A stretch of DNA of 64,000 nucleotides from Chitinophagaceae bacterium (GCA_016706055.1 JADJKL010000011.1:124001-188000), one strand, 5' to 3'. Positions 1 to 12,737 are shown, counted from the stretch's first letter. Notes: generated by a model not told the origin, from the sequence alone. Numbers and translations: made by a program.

Positions 1-39
1 TTAGTATTCTCTTTTTCAGTTAGTTAGCAAGCTAAATAA

Positions 40-47
40 TATATTTG
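40..47 (+). promoter_or_regulatory. possible -7 promoter box (TATATTTG)
   Basis: The octamer matches the Bacteroidota -7 consensus TAnnTTTG and lies 13 bases before the GTG start of the barrel gene at 61. A second match, TAATTTTG, sits at 52-59, closer to the start codon. No clear TTTG -33 box is visible at the expected distance, so this is tentative. Confidence 0.25.
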
Positions 48-60
48 CGTCTAATTTTGT

Positions 61-2451
61 GTGTTGAAAAAAATTACCTTCTTAATTCTCACTTTAGTCA
101 TTGGTCTTATCTCCTTTTCTCAGGAGAGCAATTCAGGCATTATAGCCGGAAATGTGCTGGATGATAAAGGCAAAGCAGTGCAAAGTGCAACTGTTGAGTT
201 AATCAAGCTGGAAGATAGTTTGCAGAAACAGACCATACTTACTGATAAGGATGGTGAGTTTGCAATCAACAATATTGCTTTTGGATATTATCGGCTTCGA
301 ATCAATTATGTTGGGATGCAGATGCTCAATATTGATAGTATCCATTTCAGGACTGAACGTTTCGACTTCAATCTTTCTGATCTTACATTAAAACCAAAAA
401 GCACTGAAAATCTCGGTGAGGTAATTATCTATGCTGAGAAACCTTTGATTGAGTCCAAAGAAGGGAATATTACTTTTAATGTTGGTGAATCAGCATTGGC
501 AGCAGGTAGCAATGCCAGTGATTTATTAACCAATGTTCCGTTAGTTGCAAAAGATGCTGATGGAAAAATTACTGTAAGAGGTAAGGAGCCAAAAATTTTG
601 ATTGATGATAAACCTGTTGAACTTAATTTACAACAGCTACAGGATTTACTAGAGTCAATGCCCGGAAGTTCCATTGATAAGATAGAAGTAATGACCAACC
701 CGCCACCCCAATATGCAAATGAAGAAGGCGGCGTAATAAATATTGTAACTAAGAAAGGAAAAGTTGGTAAAAGCGGAAGAGTTTCGCTTACTGCTGGCAC
801 AAGAGGAGAAGCTAGCATGAATGGAAGTTTTACTTATAGAAAACAAAATTTTTCCATCAATATAAATGCTGGTGGTGGTTTCAATCGCTATGAAGGAAAT
901 GGTTACTCTATCCGAAATAATATTTATACTGACTCTTCTAACTTTTTTAATACGACCAATAATTACACCAATAAAAACATTCGACCAAACCTCCGGATGA
1001 ATGTGAATTATGATTTAAATAAGAACAACAGCCTGAACCTTGTTTTTAATTATAATCAAAACTCTTTTGATAACACAAGTAACACCGAATACCAGAATAT
1101 TAATCGTTTTGATGAATTGTGGAAATTAAGCCAGCGGCAAGTAACAAGCGAAGGCGATACCTATAGCCCAAATTTGAATTTTAGCTATACCTGGAAAGGT
1201 AAACCTGGTGAAACATTGAAAGTTATTACTGGTTATAATTTTTCATCGAATAATAGTGATCGCTTATTCTTTCAGGAATATTTTAATCCTGATTATACGC
1301 CAAAAGGAATTGATTCCACACAACGACAGGTAAATACAACAGCAATTAATAATTATAGTGTAAGAGTAAATTATGACAGACTGTTGGCAAAAACAAAAAC
1401 ATTTCTTTCGATAGGAAGTTATTATAATCGATCAAATAATCATGTGCTTGTAGATGCCAGTTATAAAAAGAAACCTGAAGGGACAATGGAAAGGTTGGAA
1501 TTGCTGAGTAATGATTTTTGGTTTCATCAAACTATTGCCAACTTTCGTGGCTCAGTAAAACAATTGTTGGGCACTGCTTTTAGTTTTACAGTTGGAACAT
1601 CAGTTGAGAGAACTGATATATGGTTTGAGTTGTTAAAAGAAAGTAAGAACGTTAAGAACAATTATTTCACATGGTTGCCATTTGCTAATATCAACAAAAC
1701 ATGGAAAGATAAATTGAGCCTGACATTTGCCTACCGTCGTACAATCAAGCGGCCGGGTATTTCACAATTGAACCCTGCTATCGACTATTCAGATCCGTAT
1801 AATGTACGTTTCGGTAATGATAAATTGGAAGCATCTTCTTCTCATAATTTTGATTTTGTGATTGGTCGTACAAAGCCAAGGTATTTTTTGAATCTTGGAA
1901 TGGGTTACAATATTGTGGATGATGTTTTTAGCCAAGTAAGAACATTGTTGCCAGAAGGTAAAACACAAATTACCTGGGAGAATATTAGCGGAAGAAAAGA
2001 GTATGAGATAAGTTCTTGGAATGGCATCACAGTTACAAAAAAGCTAAAACTGAATGCTAGTGCAAGTTATACTTATAGCAAATACAGCGATTTTGATATT
2101 ACAGTTCGCCGGTTTCGAAATGGCGGTTCATTTACTTCTAATATAACATCAAGTTTTTCTCCAAAAGATATCTGGAATTTTACTGGAGGATTTAATATCA
2201 ACCGATTTGGAAATCCGCAAGGTTTTGCCCGTTGGAATACCAGCATGAATATGGGAATTCAAAGAAGATTCTTCAATAAGAAACTGATAACGACAATCAA
2301 TATTATTGATCCGTTCGTAAACCCGCAGCGCAGAATATTCACCTATGCTCCAAATTTCAATCTAGAAAGTTATAGCATCACACAAACAAGAAACTTCCGA
2401 TTGAGTATTGCGTATAATCTTACTAAAACTCCAAAGAAAAGCCTGGTCTAA
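61..2451 (+). CDS. TonB-dependent receptor-like outer-membrane beta-barrel protein
   Basis: The 796-residue protein has an N-terminal signal peptide ending near FSQES, a carboxypeptidase-regulatory-like beta-sandwich (about 25-115, including the DKDGEFAINNI stretch), a plug-like region (about 125-235, with LIDDKPVEL and the typical GGVINIVTKKG end) and a long C-terminal beta-barrel rich in alternating aromatic strands. This is the layout of the Bacteroidota outer membrane beta-barrel family 3, relatives of TonB-dependent receptors whose ligands are mostly unknown. Translation starts at GTG followed by TTG-AAA-AAA, which gives the charged start of the signal peptide. The gene is intact and stands alone. 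The gene at 56194 has the same architecture. Substrate cannot be inferred. Confidence 0.85.
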   Translation: MLKKITFLILTLVIGLISFSQESNSGIIAGNVLDDKGKAVQSATVELIKLEDSLQKQTILTDKDGEFAINNIAFGYYRLRINYVGMQMLNIDSIHFRTERFDFNLSDLTLKPKSTENLGEVIIYAEKPLIESKEGNITFNVGESALAAGSNASDLLTNVPLVAKDADGKITVRGKEPKILIDDKPVELNLQQLQDLLESMPGSSIDKIEVMTNPPPQYANEEGGVINIVTKKGKVGKSGRVSLTAGTRGEASMNGSFTYRKQNFSININAGGGFNRYEGNGYSIRNNIYTDSSNFFNTTNNYTNKNIRPNLRMNVNYDLNKNNSLNLVFNYNQNSFDNTSNTEYQNINRFDELWKLSQRQVTSEGDTYSPNLNFSYTWKGKPGETLKVITGYNFSSNNSDRLFFQEYFNPDYTPKGIDSTQRQVNTTAINNYSVRVNYDRLLAKTKTFLSIGSYYNRSNNHVLVDASYKKKPEGTMERLELLSNDFWFHQTIANFRGSVKQLLGTAFSFTVGTSVERTDIWFELLKESKNVKNNYFTWLPFANINKTWKDKLSLTFAYRRTIKRPGISQLNPAIDYSDPYNVRFGNDKLEASSSHNFDFVIGRTKPRYFLNLGMGYNIVDDVFSQVRTLLPEGKTQITWENISGRKEYEISSWNGITVTKKLKLNASASYTYSKYSDFDITVRRFRNGGSFTSNITSSFSPKDIWNFTGGFNINRFGNPQGFARWNTSMNMGIQRRFFNKKLITTINIIDPFVNPQRRIFTYAPNFNLESYSITQTRNFRLSIAYNLTKTPKKSLV

Positions 2452-2715
2452 CTCAAAAGTAGTTCCCGCCGGTAAATAGAATATACCTAGAAATGGGTAT
2501 TTTTATAAATATTTCTAGAAAAATTCGTTTCTTCTACTTTTAGTATTACTTTCAAACGAAGTTTACGGAAAAGCATACTTGCTTTTTTGAATGCTTGAGT
2601 AATAATCCCCTACAACCCTGGAAACAATCCAATTCTTGAGAACCTCATTAAGGTTTAAATAATTAGTAATTATTTTCTTGTATTATCTTTTAACATGTAA
2701 TAATTGATACATTAT

Positions 2716-5651
2716 ATGCTCAGGCAATTTGTATGTGTGCTTCTTGTTGTACCTATTATGTCTATACAGTTAGAGGCGCAGTCGTGGAAGGAATATCTGG
2801 ATAGTGCTGAAATATGCAGAACGAATAAGGATTTTGAGAAAGCAATAACCTTTTATGAACAATCTGCTAAATATTTACCTAAGGATTCAACAGAGACGGA
2901 TTCAAATATTCAATTATTGACATTAACTGCCAACTTTTATTACTTATCAATGAGTCAATATGAGAAGGCAAAATCCATTTATTTAAAGGCCAGAAATATT
3001 ATAAGTAAGATTAATGGGACGGGGAATAATTCATTTTCTATGAATGCCTTTATGATAGGACAAATCTATTATAGACTTAAAGATATATCACAATCCGAAA
3101 AATTTTACATAGAAGCAAAACTCACCTGGCAAAGTCTGTTTGGAAAAAATAGTAAACAATATGCCGCTGTTTGTAATGCACTTGGTATTCTATACAATGA
3201 TAACGGTGAGTATGATAAAGCTGAGTTACAGCATTTTGAAGCAAGGGCAATAAGAAAAGAGCTTAAAGATTCTGCCTATTATGCCCAAAGTTGTAATAAT
3301 CTTGCTGCTATTTACTGGAATCTTGGTCAGCCAGACAAAGCCGAACCACTTGCATTGGAAGCTAAAGAAATAAGAGGAAGCCTTGCAATAGTGCCTAAAC
3401 CTACTTATGCGATTAGCTGTGTCAACCTTGCCAATATTTATCGGGATATGGGTAAGTATGAAAAAGCAGAAGCATTATATATCGAAGCAAAAAACATCAG
3501 GGAAACATATTTGACAAAAGATAATGATGAATATGCGTTGAGTTGTGATATACTTGCTGATCTCTATTATTTCATGAAACAATATGATAAAGCAGAACCA
3601 CTTTATATTGAATCGAAAGCTATCAGGGAAAAAATAGGTTCGACTGCCAGTTTCTATTATGGGCAGAGTTGCAGTAATATGGCTGCATTATACAGAGAAA
3701 TGGGAAAATTTGAGGAAGCGGAATTGCTGGCATTGCGGGCTGATACGATTTACCAAAGTTTTGGAAATGCAGCAGAAGGAGATATTGCAATTAATTATAA
3801 TAGTCTTGGAGTTTTGTTTTTTGCGATGAAGAAATTTGATAAAGCAGAAGACTATTTGAATAAAGCAAGAAAAATCTGGAAAAAGAATCTTGGAGAGACA
3901 CATCCTTTTTATACTGATAATTCATTAAGCCTTGCAAGAGTTTTCTGGCAAGACAATGAAATTCAAAAAGCAAATGAGTTGTATGTAGAGGCATTTGATG
4001 CACAGCTGAAACAGGCTGGTAGTTTTTTCTCATTTACATCTGAAGAAGAAAAACAACTATACCTAAAGAATATTGCTGGTTCAGAAGATGAATATCAATC
4101 TTTTTATTTTCAAAAAATGAATCAGAGAAATAATGGCCAGCCTTATCAGATTTCATTGCAAAAAAGAAACCAGATCCTTGCATCATCACAGGAAATGCGG
4201 CAATTGATTTACGATAGCAGGGATACATTGCTTACCAATAAATATGCAAAGTGGGTAACTATAAAAAAGCAAATTGCTACGCTATATGCAAAAGGTGAAT
4301 CGGCTCCAAAAGATCAGTTGCAATTGCTTTTGGAAAAAGCAGATGTGTTGGAAAAGGATATTGTCCGAAGTTCAAAAACATTAAAGAAAGCAACGCAGAA
4401 TAAAGTTGACTGGAAACTGATTCGCAATCAATTAGGCCCGACCGAAGCCGCCATTGAATTTATTGAGTTTAGCTATTTTGACGGACGCCGCAATACTGAT
4501 AGCACTTTTTATGTCGCACAGGTTTTGCGAAAAGGAATGACCGAACCTGCATATATACCGCTGTTTGAAAAGAAAAAGCTGGATAGCTTATTTAGAAAAG
4601 CATTTTTCGGCAGTGTTGGTATCAATCAATTTTATACAAGAGGATTAGAGTTAACAGAAGATAATAGCTATTCGCAGCAGGCTTACAAAACAATCTGGAA
4701 GCCAATGGAAAATCAATTAGCCGGCGTTACCAAAATTTATTATGCACCGGCGGGATTACTACATCGTATTTCCTTTGCAGCTCTTGCTGTTGATAGTACT
4801 GAAGTTTTAAGTGATAAATATCAATTGGTACAGCTATCTACTACTGCCTCTATTCCCGGTTTGGAATCCGATTATGTAAATAATCGAGATAAGATTTTAT
4901 TGTATGGAGGGGTACGGTATACCCAGGATAGTACTAAAACAAAACCACTGATTGACTCTGGCAGTCTTGCAAATAGAAGCGGATTTAATTACCTGCCAGG
5001 TACAGAAAAAGAAGTAGATGAGATAGCAGCATCAGGAGCTGGAAAAAAATATACTCCGGTTGTTCTCAAAGGCTGGTTGGCAAAAGAGGATTCAATAAGA
5101 GCATTAAACGGCATAAATTCTCCTACAGTTTTACATATTGCCACACATGGGTATTTCTTTGATGACCCTGAGAGTAATAGCTCAGAAAATAAAAAAATGA
5201 ATTTGGGAGGGGGAGAAGCCTTTCAAAACGCTGAGAATCCTTTATTCCGTTCAGGATTATTATTTGCAGGAGCCAATGATACCTGGAAAGGGAAATATAT
5301 AGAGGGTTCTCAGGAGGATGGAATTCTTACTGCATATGAAGTCTCTAATCTTTATTTACCAAATACCAGACTGGTAGTACTCTCTGCTTGCGAAAACTGC
5401 ATTGGGTGATATAAAAGGAAGCGAAGGTGTATATGGCTTACAACGGGCATTTAAAATGGCTGGCGTAAAAATCTGGTGATGAGCCTTGGAAAGTGCCGGA
5501 TACAGAAACCGCAGAGTTTATGCAGTTGTTTTATAAAAAAATGTTTGATGGCAAAGCCATTGATCAATCCTTTTATGAAGCGCAAATGTTGATGAAAAAT
5601 AAATATAAAAAAGAACCCTACAAATGGGCTGCATGGATTTTATTACGATGA
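2716..5651 (+). CDS. exported TPR-CHAT domain protein (caspase-like), frameshifted near the C-terminus
   Basis: A signal peptide (MLRQFVCVLLVV..., ending near LEAQS) is followed by about nine tetratricopeptide repeats (roughly residues 30-430, with signatures such as YDKAEPLYIESKAIR) and a C-terminal CHAT domain, a caspase-clan (C14-like) fold. The likely catalytic pair is visible: His in LHIATHGYF (about residue 811) and Cys in LSACE (about 892). The frame ends at 5409, but three small indels (an extra A in the run after 5391, a missing A near 5470, a missing T near 5488) restore the conserved continuation LSACETALGDIKGSEG and a normal CHAT end, WAAWILLR, with stop at 5649-5651. Repaired length is about 978 residues. 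ATG 2716 is preferred over the upstream TTG at 2704 because it begins the signal peptide. CHAT proteins are proteases or scaffolds of regulated systems; the target here is unknown. Confidence 0.8.
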
Positions 5652-5679
5652 TAATATTTTGAAAAAAACTGGCTCTCGG

Positions 5680-8600
5680 ATGAGAAAAATAATTTTATTA
5701 CTGACTTTGTTATTTTCTATTTTCTTTGATTTGTATAGTCAGGAAAATGAATGGACTTGGATGAAAGGGGACGATAATCCTGTTGTTGTTGACAGTTCGC
5801 AACCCGTTTATGGCCCACTAGGTGCTTCAAGTTCTAACTATAGACCAGGTATTAGATCAAACGCAACAATGTGGGCAGCTGCTGACGGAAGTATTTGGTT
5901 ATTTGGCGGATTGGGTAGTTCTGATGGTTATAATAATGGTTATTTGAATGACTTATGGAAATATAATCCTGCAACAAATGAATGGACTTGGGTAAAGGGT
6001 GATAATACAATAAATAATATTGGAATTTATAGTGACGTAAACGCTTCTTTTAATAAACCTGGGGCCAGGGATCAGGCCGTTGGATGGGTAGATACCAATG
6101 GCGACTTTTGGTTATTTGGCGGTAATGGTTATGCCAGTGCTGGTTCAGGTTTATTAAATGATCTCTGGAAATATAATATTGCATCTAATACTTGGACATG
6201 GGTTAAAGGAGATAATATTATCAACGTAACCGGTGTGTACAGCAACGGAACAGTATTATTAAATAAGCCAGGCAGTAGGTATCAAGCAACTGGTTGGGTT
6301 GCAGGAGGAGATCTTTATTTATTTAGCGGATGGGGAAGAGCAAACACTGCAACAAATGGAAGGTTAAATGATTTGTGGCGCTATACAATAGCGACAAATA
6401 CTTGGACATGGGTTAAAGGAGATAATACAATTAGTAATGTCGGTGTATATACAAGTGCTACTGCATCTAACAGAAAACCTGGGGCCAGGTACCAGGCCAC
6501 AAGTTGGGTGGATGCAAGCGGAATTGCTTGGTTGTTTGGTGGATCAGGGCAAACAACATCTAGTTCGACAGGTAATCTAAATGACTTATGGAGCTATAAT
6601 GCTACCACTAATATCTGGACTTGGGTAAAGGGGGATAATGTTTTGAATGTAGACAATGTATATGGAGTTCAAAACATACCAGATATAAATAATAAACCTG
6701 GTGGAAGATATTCTTCTGCTGGATGGGCTGATAATACAGGTAATCTTTGGCTCTTCGCAGGAAATCGTAATTCTACATTTCCCTACGATTTCAATGATAT
6801 GTGGCGATACAATATTGCAACAAATACCTGGACATGGATAAAAGGCAGCGATACATGGTATCAACCAGCAAATTATGGAACTCAGGGAATTGCTGATGAT
6901 AATAATACTCCTGGTTCAAAAAAGTTTGTTGCTGTATGTAAAGATGCATCCGGTTCTTTCTGGCTATATGGGGGAGTTGGTTATGGATTTGTTTCCAATT
7001 CAAATGCAGTTTTTTTGAATGAATTGTGGAAATTCAATCCTGTTACTAACCAATGGACTTGGGTAAGGCATAATAATCTTATTGAAACATATTACCCTTC
7101 ACTTTATAATCAGCAAGGGGTTCCCAACTTGAGTAGTAAACCCGGAGGGAAAAATTTCGCAACATATTGTTCTGATAATAATGGAAATTACTGGCTATTT
7201 GGTGGTAATTCGAATACAGGTACAGGCAATGATTTATGGAAATATACAGAATCAAATAACATCTGGACATGGATGAAAGGTGACTCTACCACCAATCGTA
7301 TTGGCATTTATGGAACACTAAACCAACCAAACATAAATAATAAGCCAGGCAGCAGGAGCGGGGCGGTAATGTGGAAAGGAGGTCCAGATGAATTATGGTT
7401 ATTTGGGGGGATATGGCTATGGGAATTCTGTTGAAGGAAATCTTAATGATTTATGGAAGTATACAATTTCTACTAATACCTGGACATGGGTAAAAGGTGA
7501 TAGCTCTATTGATAATTCAGGCATTTATAATCAAACACCTATTCAAAATAAACCCGGTGGAAGAAGTGGTGAGGCTAATTGGAAAGATAATAATGGCACC
7601 ATCTGGCTTTTTGGTGGTGTAGGATTTTCGGATTCTGGTAATGGACAATTAAACGATTTATGGAAATATGATATTACGACTAATACTTGGACTTGGGTAA
7701 AAGGTAATACAACATCAGATAATAATGGAGAATATGGAACTCAGGGAATTGCTGATCAAAATAATAAACCGGGGAGTCGTAATTCAGCTTCAACATGGAC
7801 AGATGGAAATAATAATTTATGGCTATTTGGAGGAAATGGTTTCGACGAATCAACCAGCTATCAGGATTTGAATGATTTATGGAAATATAACATAATTACA
7901 AATGAATGGACATGGGTAAAAGGGAATAAAAATGGAAATATTTATGGTTCTTATGGAACGATAGAGATTCCGGTAATAATAATAAGGAAGTAGGCATGGT
8001 AGTGTATCATGGGCCGATGGGGTTGGAAATTTATGGCTTTTTGGAGGGAACGGATACGACAGTAATAGTGGAGATGTGGAGTTAAGCGATCTTTGGAAAT
8101 ATAATATTATTTCAAACCAATGGACTTGGATAAAAGGTTATGAAACAGGCCTTGGTGAGTACGGAACTATGGGTGTTCCTGATAATAATAATAAACCTGG
8201 TGGTAGGCGAAATGTAGCTTCATGGAAAGCAAATGGGAATCAATTATGGTTATTTGGTGGTTTCGGATATGCAACTACATTTCCTGGTGATATACTAAAC
8301 GATTTATGGAGATATCAACTTCCCTGTCCAGGCGAAATATTGCTTTCTCCAGTAAGTGGAGTTATATGTTTTGATGGCAATCCAGTTACATTAACTGCAT
8401 CAGGTGGAACTTCATATGTTTGGTATAAAGATGGTGCAATTATTACCGGAGAAAATGGTTCTACATATACCGCCACATCTTTTGGCTCCTATTATGTAAC
8501 CGGAAATGTAGGAAGCTGTACTGGAAAATATTCAAATGAAGTTTTATTGCAGTCCCCATCTATAGCCCCTAGTTTAGGAGGAACCGGAGTTTATTGTTTA

Positions 8601-11600
8601 GGAGATAATGTAAATGTTGGTATTCCAGAAACACAGAACGAACAAGATTATACATGGTTAGGCCCTCAATTCAAATATGTTCCAATCGGTGGAGGTGGTG
8701 GAAATCAAAGTTTAAATTTTACAATGCTCAGCCCTTCACAAGCAGGTACATATATTGTTGAATCAACAAAACCAGGATGTGATACTGTTTATTCTAATTA
8801 TGTATTTGTTGGTTTTGCCGAGATAAATGGCCTTACAATAACAAACCTTTGCCCAACAACACCTGGATCAGCAGAAGTTACTTTCAGTTGGGATCCTATA
8901 GGTCCTACACAATTATTACAACTATTCGAATATAGTGTTACGAATAATCCAACACCGCCAGCCACTGGAACAATTACATCATCGTTTTCTATCACTAGAA
9001 ATATTGGAGCCGGACTACTTTTTTTATTCATATCCGTGCCAGATGTGGATCTGGAAATTTTGGTTTTACTGATTGGGTAACGATGTCTTTTGTATCTCCA
9101 TCTGCTGCTCCAGTATTATCAGTTACACCTGCTACGGCTAACATTTGTCAAGGCGGGTCGCAGTTACTAACTGTATCTGGCAATGGGGCATATCAATGGA
9201 TGTTGGATGGAACTCCTATATCCGGTGCTACTAGTTCTACTTACAGTGCAATTGCGGCTGGATCTTATAGTGTTACAACTACTATTAACGGATGTTCTAA
9301 TACCTATACTTCAAACAATTCTGTAATTACAGTTACGGCTTTGCCAACAGGTACAATCAGTCCTGCTAGTGCATCGATATGTTCTGGTGGCTCACAATTA
9401 TTAACGGCAACAGGTGGAACATCATATCAATGGTACAAAGATGGAATACTAATAAGCGGAGAAGTGAATGCAACTTATTCAGCAACACTTGCAGGAACAT
9501 ATACCGTAACAATTTTCAATGGAACTTGTAGTGGTCCAGCATCAAACAGTTCTGTTATTACAGTTGGCACAACACCAACAGGCACCATAAGTCCGGGGAC
9601 TGCATCAATATGTTCAGGTGGTTCTCAATTGTTAACTGCAACTGGTGGAACATCGTACCAATGGTACAAAGATGGGAATACTAATCAGCGGAGAAGTGAA
9701 TGCAACTTATTCAGCAACACTTGCAGGAACATATACCGTAATTATTTTCAATGGAACTTGTAGTGGTCCAGCATCTAACAGTTCGGTTATTACGGTTAGT
9801 ACAACACCAACAGGCACAATTAGTCCGGCGACTGCATCGATATGTTCAGGTGGTTCCCAATTGTTAACGGCAACTGGTGGAACATCGTATCAATGGTACA
9901 AAGATTGAATACTAATCAGCGGAGAAGTGAATGCAACTTATTCAGCAACACTTGCAGGAACGTATACAGTAATTATTTTCAATGGAACTTGTAGTGGTCC
10001 AGCATCTAACAGTTCAGTTATTACAGTTGGCACAACACCGACAGGCACCATAAGTCCGGCTACTGCATCTATTTGTTGCAGGTGGTTCTCAGTTGTTAAC
10101 TGCAACAGGTGGAACATCGTACCAATGGTACAAAGATGGAATACTAATCAGCGGAGCAGTGAATGCAACTTATTCAGCAACACTTGCAGGAACATATACA
10201 GTAATTATTTTCAATGGAACTTGTAGTGGTCCAGCATCAAACAGTTCAGTTATTACAGTTGGTACAACACCAACAGGTACAATCAGTCCGGCTACTGCAT
10301 CTATTTGTTCCGGTGGTTCTCAGTTATTAACGGCAACAGGTGGAACATCGTACCAATGGTACAAAGATGGAATACTAATCAGCGGAGAAGTGAATGTAAC
10401 ATATTCAGCAACACTTGCAGGAACGTGTACCGTAATTATTTTCAATGGTAGTTGTAGTGGTCCAGCATCAATGCAGTAACTGTAATTGTAAATCCAACAT
10501 TGACCAGCACAGCAAACGATAAGTCCGGCAATCATTACCATGAACATCGGAATGGTAATAATTATACCGGCGCCGGAACGTATAACGTAACACTAATCGG
10601 AACTGCTGGTTGCGATTCAATAGCAACACTGAATTTATCAGTGAACCAAGCACATTGACCAGCACAACAAACATTGCAATCTGCACTAATCAATTACCAT
10701 AGCATACTTGGAATGGCAACAGCTATACCGCCGCAGGAACTTATAATGTGACACTGATCGGTACTGCTGGTTGCGATTCGACAGCACACTGAATTTGTAA
10801 ACCCAACTTTGACGAGTACAACAAATGTTGCAATCTGCACTAATCAATTACCATATACTTGGAATGGCAACAACTATACCGCCGCCGGAACGTATAACGT
10901 AACACTAATCGGAACTGCTGGTTGCGATTCAATAGCAACACTGAATTTATCAGTGAACCCAACTTTGACAAGTACAACAAATGTTGCGATTTGTACCAAC
11001 CAACTTCCTTATACTGGAATGGCAACAGTTACACCGCCGCCGGAACTTATAATGTGACATTGATTCGGTACTGCTGGTTGTGATTCTATAGCAACACTGA
11101 ATTTGTCAGTGAATCCGACTTTAACGAGTACAACAAATGTTGCAATCTGCGCTAATCAATTACCTTATTCATGGAACGGTAACAGTTACACCGCCGCCGG
11201 AACATATAATGTGACGCTGATTGGTACTGCTGGTTGTGATTCTATCGCAACATTGAACTTATCAGTTAACCCGATTTTAACTAGCACAACAAATATATCC
11301 GTTTGTAATAATCAGCTTCCTTATGTTTGGAATGGAAACAACTACACCACAGCAGGAACGTATACTATCACTCTGACCACTACAACTGGTTGTGATTCCA
11401 TCGCAACATTAAACTTGTCGGTGAATCCTGTATTAACCAGTACGACGAATGTCTCCGTATGTAGCAACCAAGTACCGTATGGCTGGAACGGAAACAACTA
11501 TTCTAGTTCAGGTACATTTAGTGCTACTCTTCTTGGTTCAAATGGATGTGATTCTATTGCTACTTTAAATTTAATCGTAAAACTTGTTTCAACCAGTCAG

Positions 11601-12737
11601 ACAAGTGCAGCAGTCTGTGCAAACGAATTACCTTATAACTGGAATGGAAACAGTTATAATTCGGCAGGCTCTTATAATGTTTTATTTACTGGAGCGAATG
11701 GTTGTGATTCAATTGCTACGCTGGTTTTAACTGTCAATACTGTTCCGATAGGTTCCATCAGTCCGGCAAATGCTTTTATTTGTCCGGGTACTACGCAAAT
11801 ACTTACCGTTTCTGGAGGAGCTTCTTACCAATGGTTATTGAATGGTACAGCAATTCCGGGTGCGAATTTATCAACCTACAATGCATCATTACCCGGTACG
11901 TATACTGCCCGAATCATTGGAAACAATGGTTGTGAGTCTTTGGCGTCGAATAATAGTATCCTTACACTTTTTGCTAAGCCAATAGCCGCTTTTAGTTCGG
12001 GCACTTTATGCCAGCAGGAACTGACGGTCTTTAATAATCTAAGTCAGACCGCTGGTGTCGGAACTGTAAACTGGACTTGGGATTTCGGAGATGGAACAAA
12101 TTCTTCTTTGTTTGCACCTTCACATATCTATAATTCTTCAGGAACTTTCACCGTAACATTAATTGCAACTTCAGCTTCATGTTCGCAAATAGCAGATACT
12201 ATCAAAAAAGTGTTGACAATAAATGCAGCCGTTCCCGGAATAAGATATCCGTCAATAAATGTGCTAAAAAATAATGCCACATCATTAACGGCTAGGAATA
12301 TTGGTCTTCAATATGTATGGCAACCAATTACAGGATTGAATAACCCTTCAATTCAAAACCCTCTTGTTACGACAGCTACAGATAAAGAGTACACAATAAG
12401 TATTACAAATAATGTAGGTTGTCATATTGTTGATACTTTATTTATCAGGGTTTTTGATAAGTCAGAAATTTTTGTTCCAAAAGCCTTTACTCCGAATCGT
12501 AATAATGCCAATGATGTTTTAAGACCATTACTGGTCGGATTCTCCTCTATAGAATATTTTAGAGTTTATAACAGATGGGGGCAATTAGTATATCAGACAC
12601 AAGCCATTGGCGAAGGTTGGGATGGTACTTTTAGAAATGCAGCACAGCCAATGGAAACATATAACTGGGTATTTGCAGGTAAATCTATTGATGGAAGTGT
12701 GATAAAAGCAAATGGAAAAACTGTTTTAATTCGTTAA
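5680..12737 (+). CDS. giant kelch/Ig-like repeat surface protein with T9SS type B sorting domain, broken by many frameshifts
   Basis: Reconstructed across frames, this is one protein of about 2,350 residues: signal peptide (MRKIILLLTLLF...), about 12 kelch-type repeats (to about 8330), an Ig-like region, five tandem 77-residue Ig-like repeats (about 9340-10480), about eight 52-residue repeats (about 10490-11745), another Ig-like repeat, a PKD-like domain (WTWDFGDGTNSS) and a C-terminal gliding-motility-type sorting domain (FVPKAFTPNRNN ... YNRWGQLVYQT ... YNWVFAGK), the T9SS type B signal that sends proteins to the cell surface or medium. Breaks: extra G in G6 at 7405-7410; indels near 7960 and 7990; one T lost from the run at 9019-9025; extra G at 9674-9676; nonsense TGA at 9906; extra G at 10078; lost A near 10470; several between 10480 and 11100. 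PorP/SprF follows 14 bases downstream. A probable adhesin or surface-binding protein; the ligand is unknown. Confidence 0.8.
5740..8330 (+). repeat. about 12 kelch-type protein repeats encoded in tandem
   Basis: The motif N-D-L-W-K-Y ... TNTWTWVKGDN recurs twelve times, alternating with NKPGxR and WLFGGxGY segments, at a spacing of about 50-75 codons. The DNA has diverged between copies, unlike the repeats further downstream. Twelve kelch units would suit two six-bladed beta-propellers (inference). Two frame breaks, at 7405-7410 and about 7960-7990, lie inside the array. Confidence 0.8.
9340..10480 (+). repeat. five near-identical 231-bp tandem repeats (77-residue Ig-like units)
   Basis: Starts of the unit PTGTISP fall near 9341, 9572, 9803, 10035 and 10266, a period of about 231 bases. 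Copies contain TATGGTSYQWYKDG, ATYSATLAGTYTV and FNGTCSGPAS. DNA identity between copies is very high by eye, so recent duplication or gene conversion is likely and copy number may be misassembled. Three frame or stop defects lie inside (9674-9676, 9906, 10078). Confidence 0.85.
10490..11745 (+). repeat. about eight 156-bp tandem repeats (52-residue units)
   Basis: The unit begins LTSTTN and contains NQLPYTWNGNNY, TAAGTYNVTLIGTAGCD and SIATLNLSVNP. Copies start near 10498, 10657, 10811, 10968, 11129, 11278, 11434 and 11590. The first four are full of indels and no single frame reads through 10480-11100; the last four are clean and lead into the C-terminal part. The repeat type is common in Bacteroidota secreted proteins. 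Confidence 0.8.

Noticed and set aside
5410..5651. A true premature end of the CHAT protein.
   Set aside because: The sequence after the stop still encodes the conserved CHAT C-terminus once three single-base indels are repaired, which is unlikely by chance.
9340..11745. Regularly spaced near-identical repeats that might suggest a CRISPR array.
   Set aside because: Units are 231 and 156 bases long, have no unique spacers and encode continuous Ig-like protein repeats in frame.
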